Shown here piece by piece: positions 55,001 to 64,000 of a stretch of DNA of 64,000 nucleotides (positions are counted from its first letter, which is position 1; each line of letters starts with the position of its first letter). The position numbers were made by a program, and so were the translations under genes. This stretch comes from Tieghemostelium lacteum (Eukaryota > Evosea > Eumycetozoa > Dictyosteliales > Raperosteliaceae). Under the pieces are notes generated by a model that did no database searches, was not told where the DNA came from, and worked only from the letters and a program-made list of their open reading frames with translations. The stretch spans positions 682,001 to 746,000 of the forward strand of contig LODT01000013.1 in assembly GCA_001606155.1 (NCBI GenBank). The letters are read 5' to 3'.

Positions 55001-55725
55001 ATCTATTACTGATTGTGTTAACTAAATGTACATACATCAACTTTTGAGGTTCTTGCAACTAAGAGAATTCCATTTTTCTCTCTACCTATAATTCTCATAT
55101 TAATAGGTCCACAATAGTTTTGTTGTTGTAGGAATTGGTTTAGGAATTGTTCTTCAGAGACATCTGCAAAATCTTCACTAGTCTCACAAGTACCTGTACT
55201 GTTACTATCATCCAATTCATTTATACTGTTATTAGAAGAGTTGTTATTGGATGTTTGTAAATTTACAGAAGATGCACTGCTATTTATATTACTATTATTG
55301 TTACTATTATTAGTCATTGATTTCATATTTGGACTTGTAATGATATTTGAACTACTATTACTAATCCTAATTACAGAACCATATGATGATCCTAATTTAT
55401 ATTGTTTAATATCATTAAATGTTAAGATTTTCGGTGGTGTAGATGTTGCATTATTATTATTGTTATTAATAATACTATTACTACTATTCATGGTAGGTGA
55501 TATACTATTGGTAATTAGAGATGACGATGTCATTGTAGGTGAAACTGTCATATTAGATAAAGCACCACTAGTATGTAATGAAGATGCATAATTGTGTTGT
55601 ACAAAATCCACTGGTAATGTACTACTCTGAATGGGTGGTGATTTATATTCAGTTGCTAACTGATCCTGTGGAATCCTTGGTAATAGGTCATGTTCTAAAC
55701 TAAAAACTTTTCTAAATTTAAACAT
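52003..55725 (-). CDS. Gamma-secretase-activating protein homologue (GSAP/pigeon)
   Basis: Exons 55725-55036 and 54966-52003 join in phase 0 (S-K-V-D|G-S-L-Q), giving 1217 residues. Start is the ATG of MFKFRKVFSLEHDLLPRIPQ. The first half is beta-rich. FGSLLQVYIPGYFFQFIDCA parallels human GSAP NLDYYVAVYLPGHFFHLLNV. Later, EKLYAAIEELYCPFPKDFYS followed by GFYCLNRHLFLQFLQKGIFV parallels MTRILEATNSLFLPLPPGFH and the segment after it. The C-terminal FIPLDTLLDFL matches FLPLNYFIEIL. Human GSAP modulates gamma-secretase; dictyostelids have active gamma-secretase. Poly-Asn/Ser linkers were added here (residues 60-190 and 880-960). Motif-level evidence only. Confidence 0.72.
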
Positions 55726-55875
55726 GTTTATTGTATCATGAGCAAAAATTAAAGTTTTTTTAAAAGAATGCAAAAAGAAAAAGTTTGATTCGAATTTAAA
55801 AAAATCAAATTACTGATTAGAGAAACACTTTCTTTAATACATTTAATAATATCAATTTTTTTATATAATTTTATT

Positions 55876-57396
55876 TTACCAAGTATGATAAGAGACTGTT
55901 AATTTTTGGTAGAGATCTGGTGAATTTCTAGATAAGACTTCAGGTTCCATAACAAAACAAACAAATAGAGTAACAACACTAGATTGAATGAGCTCCATCA
56001 TTATATAGATTGTTGTTATTGCAATTAGTACAGAGACAATTGTAATTTGAATATAATAGACTGGAACAAAGTGGTGTGAGATAAAGCCGATAATCAGACC
56101 GACTACTACACCACCAATTAATATTCCACAATTTAGAATACCACTAATGAGAGAGTCATTAATAACAGCTTCAATACCATGACTCTTGATCAATTCCCAT
56201 GTATCTTTAGCTGACTGAATATAACTCTTTCCATAGACTGCAACTTGAACGAATGCATAGATATTAAAGTACTCTAATATACCTTCTAGCACATTTAGAA
56301 TACATCTAGCACATAGTAATAGTATATTACCACCTCTATTGTCTTGACCCAAGTATGTCAATTGTCTCAATGTTTGTATAATAGATACAAACAAACTACC
56401 TAAACATATACTACCTAAACTGGTAGATGATGCTCTTTTCATTGAGTAATAAGTTGGATTTGTAGGTGCTTGGTCAACCATAAAATAATGTGTAGATACC
56501 GAACCAGCAATGGTTACATGTACCCAATTCTTTATAACCTGTGTAGTCCAGAAATATGACAACAACATGAGTATAAATGACAGGTAATTAATATCCTTAT
56601 TAAAATCTTGAGATATTATCAAAGTATAACTCCAAAATCCAGTCCATATCAATTGAATAGTCAAACCTATAAATGAAACTATAAAAGTTCCCCAATATTC
56701 ATTTAGAATTGGTATAATAGTTTGTAAGATTAATACTGCAAAATTAATTCTATCTAAAGTAAAAAATATAAATTAGTACTTTATAATGTAGAGTTTTAAT
56801 TCAACTATAGAATAAATACTTCTCCAAGACCATATAGCAATAGCGGTTATAAATGTAAATATAGCTGACATTATAGCCAAGAAATAATAACCATAGATAA
56901 AATTAACTACAGCAACTGATAATAACATTAAAATACTAATCACCAATGTTAAGTAGATGAGAGGTTTGGTGAAATATTTAATCAATAGTAACCATGTAAA
57001 AGCGAATAGCATGGATACACCTACTGCCAAACCTAGCATATAGTATACATTATATTGATTTTGTGGTAATAGATTAGTTTGACCACTATCTGCATTGCTG
57101 TTCTCTTGTGATGATAGAATATTCCCATTATTCTTTAGAGATGATATAACAAACAATGCAACTAGTGCCAAAAGATGCATAACAAATACAATTAGCCATA
57201 TTAAATCACGATATTTGGGTTGACGTGGGAATTTATGATAACCTTTGTCCACAGGTTTTAGTTCTAATTGTGGGTAAAAAAATGTATAATTATCTAAATT
57301 ACTGTTTGTACTCTCTTTATAGGTCTCATTATTCAATGGATATGAACTTTGATAATATCCATTATTTATATTATTATTATTGTAATTTTTATCCAT
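55876..57396 (-). CDS. Choline-transporter-like protein (CTL/SLC44, PNS1-type)
   Basis: Exons 57396-56820 and 56753-55876 give 484 residues. The donor GTATTT was chosen because it yields WSWRNRINFAVLILQ, the [KR]-x-R-I-x-x-A pattern of CTL proteins, in phase. About ten membrane helices are visible. The hallmark segment is GSICLGSLFVSIIQTLRQLT, then LEGILEYFNIYAFVQVAVYG and the cytosolic-side AKDTWELIKSHG. The C-terminus VCFVMEPEVLSRNSPDLYQK is also typical. SLC44 members move choline or related solutes across the plasma or mitochondrial membrane; the substrate here is inferred. The cytosolic N-terminus is Asn/Tyr-rich. Confidence 0.9.
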
Positions 57397-57699
57397 TTAG
57401 TGTTAGAATAAACTCAATTATATTAAAATTAAATTTCAAAATTAAAATTGAAGAAAAGAAAGATTGTGTAAATCTCTTTATTTTAATTTTATTAATTTTG
57501 AAAAAAAAGGTGTGTGGTTTCAGAAGTTCCCAATAAGTTCAATAAATTTTTTTACATTTTTGGAAATTTATTTTTTTCAATTAAATTTGATTTATAAGAA
57601 TAAAAGATCTTGTGGTTCTATTAACGAACAATCTAGACAAAGATTAAATATATATTATTTATTTTTATCTTTTTTTCATATAATGATGTGTTGTGGGAT
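57397..57699. other. Intergenic region, CTL promoter side
   Basis: AT-rich spacer between the CTL start and the stop of the lectin-type gene, both on the minus strand. It holds poly(T)/poly(A) runs only. I see no gene or repeat in it. Confidence 0.4.
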
Positions 57700-60600
57700 T
57701 TAGTCTTCCATTTTTTGTAATCTCTTTTTAAGTTTACCCATACTCTTTATATGTTTTCTCTTTTTGACAATTAGTGCAGTGATAGCAGCTATAATTGCTA
57801 TTCCACCTACAGGGATAACAGTAGCTAAGATAATGGTATTCCAATCTCTAGATTTATCAGATTGAATATTCTCTTCACATCCTGAGGAATTGGATTCAGA
57901 AGAATCTTCATCAGGGTCAGGTAACAGTAGATTAGTAAATGAAGGATCAATGGTACAAGATTCAGTGAATGCAGGTACTTTGATAGCTGCCATAACAATT
58001 AAAGAGTCATTATGTAAGGACTGTTGTTGAATTACAAGTGGATCGGTAGATGGAAGTGCTTGAATAATAGTCATTGCAATTCTATTATTGTAATAATATC
58101 TCTGTGCGAATTTAGCTTCCAATACAGAGGTACCTAGTTTAATTTGGTAACTATAACCATAGTTTGCAGTATCTACCTGAACTGTACTGTTTCCTGAGAC
58201 CCTTCCACATTTATCTAGTTGAGCCAGAGGTGCTGTACTTGTGTATATAATCTCAAGTGTATTAACTGAACTATTAAATAACCAATTAGAAATCTTTACA
58301 TTATATTTTACAGAATTCTTTGGAACTATAAATTCATCTCCTGCAAATTGAATAATTTTTTCATTTTTGAAAATGGTAAATTCCATGTTGATGGTGGTAT
58401 TCTCCAATTGTCCAATAAGGAACTCTTGATAGAGAATTGATGGATCAACATCTGGAATAGTATCATTATCAACAGTCCATTGGAAATCAGTGAGTTTGTA
58501 GAGTTTTTCAGTTGTTCCATTAATTGTTATTTCACGGAAATGTGTAATAGCAGTGGTGAAATTAAAAGATTTACCAGGTAGAGTTGATGATCCATTACCT
58601 CCTGATGGTAGTGGTGTATCATCTTTAATGATTTGACTGCAATCTGAAGTACCGTAAGGTGGTTTACATTTACATTGAGAGTTTATACAATCACCATTTC
58701 CATAGCATGGTGTGGGAGTTCCTGGACAAGGACTAAGGGCTGAATCATAAAAGAAAACACCAGCAACTACTGTAGTACCTGATGCTGTTAATGATACATT
58801 CAATGGAATAGTTCTCAGATCATCTTGTACTACTTTACACCCAAAAGTACAATTTATATTCTGTTGATCAATATACACTACATTAGAACATATATCACCA
58901 CCAATAGTAACTGCCAAACCTCTATCACTGAAATACAACCCTTGTAATTGTACAACTGATGTTGTATTGAATTTTGGTTTACTTGTTGATAGAATTTGTG
59001 GGATTTCAAAATTGTAAGTTCTAGTTTGAGAATTCACAGCAGCAACAGTTGCATTTTGTAAACGTATAGTTTGTCTATAGTTTCTTATATCACCAGCAGA
59101 AAGAACACAACTAATATCAGTATGTGGTTTAACCATTGTTAAATTGGTACATTGAAGATTTACAATAGGTGCAGATGTAGTTGCCAAAGTCATTGTTAAT
59201 TGTGTGATATTACTATAGAAGTTGTAACCTGTAAATGTTATTAAACCACCCATAGATCCTACCCTTGTCTGTTTGTTTACCTGTGGACGACCATAAGCCC
59301 ATGTATATGTAGTTGCTTCTTTGGTATTTACAATTAATTTGGCCTGATAACTACCAAATCCAGTTGGAACAATACATCTGATTGTAAAATGAGGTTCAAT
59401 AAATTGTATATTTCTACAATTGAATTGGCTATTTCCCATTGTTAATGTTATCAATGAGGTATCATTCCAAAAGTTGGTACCATCAACTGTAATGTATCCA
59501 CCTCTAGTATCACCATTGGAAATTGATAATATCTTTGGTTTATCATAGATTATGTATTTAGTCTGTGCTGGTGTTTGTTGAGATCCAATGATAAAAGAAA
59601 TCTCTTGAAGATCACCTGGTGGTGCAGGTGGGAAATCTACTAAAATTGAATTTGTTGAGAAATCTCTACGAACATTACCAGTTACTACAGTGTTATTGAT
59701 CAACATTGTAATTGAATCGAATATTGATCCTATATTAGTCATTCCAAATGAATATGTTCCACCCCGGGTATCCAAAAATACAGTAGCGGTTGTTGTAAAT
59801 GCAATAGGTGCTGAATTCTTAAATGATATTAACATTCCATAGAATAATGATGCACCATTAGGTAAAAAGAAACCGTTGGTTACATCAATACTAACTTGTA
59901 ATAAATTAACCAATTGACTAGTATCTGAATTACCTCTCCATAATGTAATTGGTGTTCCATCAAGTCTTGAAAAAGAAGCTATTTATACATTAGATTAGTT
60001 TTCTTATCACTTAAAAACTATGAAATCAATTAGATTATATACATACTTATTGAAGTAGAATTAAAAATAGCACTTTGCCAAACCTGGAAATTAGCAATAT
60101 TTTTAATAAATTGGTATAGTGCAACAGTCTCTATACTATCAAGTGTACTATTCATTCCATAGAGTGATCTCTTAATGCCAAATGTTTTATAATCTTTTGC
60201 AATATATTTAACATTACTAAGTGAATAATAATCTTGACCATTATCTAGATAATTTAATATTGGAAGGGTTAACAATAAAGATTATGGTGTTTAAAATTGA
60301 AATATACATACAAACTGGTAAACTATAATAATAAGAAATTAAAGTATTAATTTCAATTGAAATTGGATAGAGAATAGAAATGGTGGTAGATAATTCACAG
60401 ACTAATGCTGAGTTTGATAAATCGGAACTTAGAGGTAATGTTATAAAAGATACATTGTTACATGCAACATTACCTGATAAATTAATTAAAATATTTTGTG
60501 GTCTTGTACCAAAATATTTACCAACAAGAGTAACAAGGTTACCTTGATTTAGTCCACTTGGATAGATACTTGATAACATTGGTGATATTACTTGTAGGGT

Positions 60601-61510
60601 TGTATTCACTAGATTCCAATAACCAAATCCAACCATAGCTGTGGTTTGTATTGATGCTTTATAGAATCCAGGTTCTAACAATGGTGGACTAAAAATACCA
60701 CATGCATCTGGAGTTAAAAAACCTTTAGACATTGGACATCTTGATACATCACCAGTTATAGTATTGGTCACTGTCATATTTCCCACAAAGAAATTAAGTC
60801 CAAATCCATACACTGTAATGGCACTTGTTGAACCCAGTGGAAATGCTGGAACATAAGTTTCCTCTAATCCACCATATTCACAAACATACCCATAGACTTC
60901 AGATACAGTTGCAGTCTTCCATCGGTTACTAGTAACATCATAATACACATTTACCTGTACACTTGAAAGTACCTAAAAAAAACATTATATTAGTACTAAT
61001 ATAAAGTATTCCATTTCTCAATAACCAACAACTTACAGGACCATCATCAGACCAGTCGCAAAATGTATAACAAGATTCATCATAGGCATTATAGATGTTT
61101 TGTGTATTTTCTTTACCTGAATTATACTTCCATGTACCTGGTGAAGTTTGACTACCTGATATCCAAAAATTCAAACCTGCTAATTCTGGAATTTGAGTTT
61201 TTATAAATTCGTATTCGCTCTTTGTGGTAACTGTTGCAAGATATCTATTCACATTTTCAAATTATACACTTTAAAGTTAAAATTTATAACCCAAAATAAA
61301 AAAAATAAATAATGGTATTTACCCATATTTTTGATTAGAAGATGTAGAAGCTGAACAAGCATTAATTGCAGCAGAACTGGTAAGTGCACTATTAAAAAAT
61401 TTATAAATATGATTATTGACAGTATTGGTGTATTCCTGAGAAGAAACCAATAAATTATTATTACATATACAAATACAAATAAATAAGATAAATAAATAAT
61501 AATTTTTCAT
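57700..61510 (-). CDS. C-type-lectin/TIG/EGF single-pass surface protein
   Basis: Five exons: 61510-61323, 61244-61037, 60972-60312, 60244-60047 and 59978-57700; phases agree and give 1177 residues. A signal peptide opens the protein (MKNYYLFILFICICICNNNL). A C-type lectin-like domain follows (KFFNSALTSSAAINACSAST, YLATVTTKSEYEFI, GLNFWISGSQTSPGTWKYNS, CYTFCDWSDDGP). Several IPT/TIG repeats then run to about residue 800 (for example TVYGFGLNFFVGNMTVTNT, ITFTGYNFYSNITQLTMTL). An EGF module (CYGNGDCINSQCKCKPPYGT) and a ComC-like beta domain precede a transmembrane helix (IILATVIPVGGIAIIAAITA) and a short basic tail. Such proteins mediate adhesion or signalling at the amoebal surface, as in the Tgr and ComC families. 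Confidence 0.88.
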
Positions 61511-61916
61511 TTTCAAAATCCCAATCTCTCTTCAATCAATCTTTACAAAAAATAAAAAATATAAAAAGAGTTTAAGAAATTAAAATCAATCAAAATAAAA
61601 TCTGTTGAATTAATATGGGTTTCTTTTAAAATAGAAGAGAAAAAAGGAAATCAAATAGCCCCCTCTTCTCCTGTAATTTGATTAGATATTTATCAAAAAA
61701 AAAAAACAACTTACAAAAAATATCACAATATTTTAAATGGACACTCGGAAACTAGATACCAACTTCAATCGAATGGGGGAAAAGAATAACAAGTAGGGTT
61801 ATATTTCACTGGTAGATTGTATGTAAGATTTTTGAAGTCACAATTAACTATCTGATCATCATTATGTTTGCACAACATACACTTACTTATTGTTGTATAA
61901 AGATTGTGATTTTTAA
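61511..61916. other. Intergenic region between lectin gene and prohibitin
   Basis: AT-rich, both neighbours on the minus strand, so it holds the lectin-gene promoter and the prohibitin 3' end. T-rich and A-rich runs only; no gene or clear binding site seen. Confidence 0.4.
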
Positions 61917-62886
61917 TTAATTTTTATTCAAATTGAGTAAAAGGTTACCACCAGATTGAGGAACATAAACAATATTTTTGGATTTGGAAAGTGAGTCTGC
62001 AATTTCTTTGGATGCTTCAATTCTACGTAATTCAATGAAACCACTACCATATTCCATTGCTTTAGTCAAGAGAGTTGCAGCTTCAGCTTCACCTTCGGCT
62101 CTGATAATTGCAGCTTTCTTCTCTTGTTCATTCTTTAGTACAATGTATTTAGATCTTTCAGCTTCTTGTTGAGCAACTTGTTTATGTTCAATAGCACTAG
62201 TGAAATCATGTGAAAAACTTAAATGTGTAATAGAAACATCATCCAATAATAAATTGAATTCTTTTGATCTTTTAGTTAGATTTTCACGAATCTCTTTTGA
62301 AACTGCTTCTCTTTGTGTAATTAATTCACCTGCATCATATTGTGCCTATTAAAATCATATTAATATCCTAAATTTATAGATTTTAAAGGTCTCTATATAA
62401 TAACATACAACTACAGATTTTAAAACTTCATTACCAAATGATGGTAAAACTCTTTCATCATAATCTAAACCTAATTGACTATATATTTCAGGTAGATGGT
62501 TTGGATCAGGTCTTACTAGTACTCTCAGTGTTAAACTGACAGTTTGTAGATCTTTACTACCAGTTTCTGATTTAATGTGTCTTGGTGTTGATCTGATATC
62601 GAAGATATATGGTTTTTGTAACCATGGAACGATAAAATGTGTTCCTTCTCCTACTGATTGTTTCTTTACACCTTGATATCTGTCAAAAATTACTGCACGT
62701 TGTCCTCCATCAACTTTTATTATGTTCAAATTCTGTGTTATTAATTTACATTGTCTAGACTAACCACTGATAATCCTATTACGTACCATTATAAATTGAA
62801 CTATCAATTAAAGATAAAGCAGTACCTACACCAAGTCCAATAGGTATTAATTTATTTAATAAGCTTATAGCAGGTTGTGATGACAT
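61917..62886 (-). CDS. phbA: Prohibitin 1
   Basis: Three exons: 62886-62787, 62713-62409 and 62345-61917 give 277 residues. The acceptor TAAAAG at 62714 was chosen because it produces [17 protein letters not shown], matching the prohibitin SALYNVDAGHRAVIFDR. Other matches: [74 protein letters not shown] and the coiled C-terminal half ([20 protein letters not shown]). The N-terminal hydrophobic helix anchors it in the inner mitochondrial membrane, where PHB1/PHB2 rings hold respiratory chain and protease assembly together. A near-cognate acceptor a little upstream would break the frame. Confidence 0.93.
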
Positions 62887-63029
62887 AATTTGTAGATGAA
62901 CAAAAATGAAAAAAAAAAAAATTAATATTTCAATATTTAGAGAACTACAAAAAAGTAGAACATGAAGCAGAAGTCTCGGTTTGTATATGCTTTTGATCTC
63001 TAAATTCTATTTGAAATTATATTTCTATC

Positions 63030-63345
63030 CAGTGTTGTCAGTTCCCAAACTTGTATAAATCCTATCCCGAATTTGAAACAACTTACGACCACAATCAATC
63101 GGTGGTGGATCTAGCATTTGAAGAGAACAGTTGTGGATCATCCCAATGAGACGTAATACTATTGTCCACCCAAATTTCTATAGCAAATGTTGTCTCCAAA
63201 CTCCGGAACAGACTAGTATGAATTTGAATCAACATTTAGAGAACTATAAGAGAGTTTGTCATTTGATGGTGGTGTAATCTTTCATCCCCTATCACCATTG
63301 AATGTTACCATTTGGGCTTAATAAATTATTAGGTGGTGTTGACAT
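63030..63345. pseudogene. Decayed coding sequence of unknown origin
   Basis: Codon-like, less AT-rich DNA. On the minus strand an ATG at 63345 opens MSTPPNNLLSPNG, and a longer stretch then reads like protein (VPEFGDNICYRNLGG, YYVSLG) but with several breaks. On the plus strand, segments such as LYKSYPEFETTYDHNQSVVD and NTIVHPNFYSKCCLQTPEQT also look protein-like, in different frames. Which strand was coding cannot be settled by eye. No family recognised; it may be related to the ORF on its right. Confidence 0.4.
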
Positions 63346-63382
63346 TCAAAAAAAAACCTTAAAAGTATGATTTTATTTCAAC

Positions 63383-63450
63383 AAAGGTCACATTTTAATA
63401 CGTGGACCTTTAAGTTGACTTAACTTAAAAAACTTACTTCATTAAGTTTT
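63383..63450. repeat. Three consecutive small inverted repeats
   Basis: AAAGGTC 63383-63389 pairs with GACCTTT 63405-63411. TTTAAGTT 63409-63416 pairs with AACTTAAA 63422-63429. AAAACTTA 63429-63436 pairs with TAAGTTTT 63443-63450. The three stem-loops abut one another. They lie between decayed coding DNA and the right-end ORF and might be terminator-like or element ends. Confidence 0.6.
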
Positions 63451-63499
63451 ATCAGTGTTTAAAACATGTTCAATAAATTTCTAAAACTATCATTATTTA

Positions 63500-64000
63500 A
63501 TGCAAGAGGGTCTAAACAACTTACTACCAAATTTAGTCACACAAAGTACAGAGATATCAATAACCGAGTCTTTAATAGAAACTAAAGAGTTAGTAGAAAC
63601 AAATTCAATTGAGTGTTCAGGATTAGCTTTTCTCGCTGTTATAGTAATGGTAGGGGTAGCAGCAACAAATATGTGTATAAGTAGTGGCAAAAAAATCAAA
63701 AGCCACATGCAAAGAAAATTCAAGGATAATATCAGAAAGAAAAATACTATCCACTGGTTGGTCTTCAATAAAAATGACACACCAGATCAAAGAAAAGAGA
63801 AATGGGATTCTTTTAATGCCATTATCGACGAATTTTTCCCAGACAATAGTTCATATTACAAAACAATTGCCAAAGATGTAGTTTCTAATCCATACGATTA
63901 CCATAGTGCCACTAATTCAGAAGGAGATTTGGATACCCCATTTTTTGATCAACATATTTGGGAGGGTTCGTTCTCAGAATATATTATTGGGTCTTATGAG
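63500..64000 (+). CDS. Unidentified ORF, runs off right edge
   Basis: An ATG at 63500 opens a frame with no stop to the window end (167 codons visible): MQEGLNNLLPNLVTQSTEIS, then a hydrophobic stretch GLAFLAVIVMVGVAATNMCI, then a polar, folded-looking part (KFKDNIRKKNTIHWLVF, KWDSFNAIIDEFFPDNSSYY, DTPFFDQHIWEGSFSEYIIG). One transmembrane helix is predicted by eye near residues 43-60. Codon use is somewhat richer in G+C than that of neighbours. There is no match to any family I know. The start could also be an internal methionine of a spliced gene. Confidence 0.5.
   Translation, partial: MQEGLNNLLPNLVTQSTEISITESLIETKELVETNSIECSGLAFLAVIVMVGVAATNMCISSGKKIKSHMQRKFKDNIRKKNTIHWLVFNKNDTPDQRKEKWDSFNAIIDEFFPDNSSYYKTIAKDVVSNPYDYHSATNSEGDLDTPFFDQHIWEGSFSEYIIGSYE

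Larger units (their letters stand above)
62887..63499. other. Intergenic and degenerate region before the right-end ORF
   Basis: The first 100 bp are the prohibitin promoter (AT-rich). From about 63030 to 63345 the composition rises in G+C and both strands carry interrupted protein-like frames (listed separately). The last 120 bp hold three small hairpins (listed separately). Confidence 0.45.

Noticed and set aside
62714-62730. Prohibitin acceptor at AACACAG, earlier than the chosen one
   Set aside because: It breaks the frame; the TAAAAG acceptor restores [14 protein letters not shown].

Overview
The window is nuclear DNA of a social amoeba (Dictyostelia). It is AT-rich, with tightly packed genes on both strands and short AT-rich GT-AG introns (mostly 50-90 bp) at zero to four per gene. 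Coding regions carry runs of Asn, Gln, Thr and His codons, and intergenic DNA is rich in poly(dA)/poly(dT). Several families are typical of Dictyostelia, such as lectin/TIG/EGF surface proteins and a lineage-expanded F-box/LRR-like family. The base composition and moderate homopolymer load suggest a species other than D. discoideum, but I cannot name it. No rRNA, tRNA or CRISPR was recognised, and no intact mobile element.

Layout. 0-1.6 kb: two tandem minus-strand genes whose C-termini read as a divergent, TALE-like homeodomain followed by a basic tail; the first runs off the left edge. 1.8-12.7 kb: RING protein, 2-methylcitrate dehydratase (PrpD), exocyst Sec15, a bL31m-like mitochondrial ribosomal protein, a mitochondrial K+/H+ exchange-related protein, RanBPM/Gid1 and an unknown membrane protein. 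13-24 kb: a protein with a duplicated Cys/His module, CTNNBL1, mitochondrial peptidyl-tRNA hydrolase, a BSD-domain protein, a mitochondrial helical protein, a KKPAA-repeat nuclear protein and a TBC RabGAP. 24-31 kb: a CLC chloride channel with an apparent one-base frame break, two tandem F-box/LRR-like paralogues, a ribbon-helix-helix-like gene remnant and a long fold-back hairpin. 31-48.7 kb: Mediator MED23, DnaJ, a crotonase-family enzyme, a degenerate dual-specificity phosphatase fused to a Ste20-type kinase, profilin, a RsfS/MALSU1-type protein, an unknown protein and AP-5 zeta. 48.9-63 kb: a third F-box-like gene, a second kinase, a gamma-secretase-activating-protein homologue, a choline-transporter-like protein, a C-type lectin/TIG/EGF membrane protein and prohibitin 1. 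The last kilobase holds decayed coding sequence, three consecutive small hairpins and an unidentified ORF leaving the window.

The genes are mostly independent housekeeping genes and form no operon-like unit. Mitochondrial functions recur: bL31m-like, KHE1, Pth, the helical-repeat protein, RsfS and prohibitin. Endomembrane functions also recur: Sec15, TBC, AP-5 zeta and GSAP. Many genes needed exon joining; the splice sites given were chosen by GT/AG, phase and fit to family consensus, and are inferences. The best candidates for something little described are the tandem homeodomain-like pair, the pseudophosphatase-kinase fusion, the ribbon-helix-helix-like remnant beside the hairpin, and the right-end ORF.
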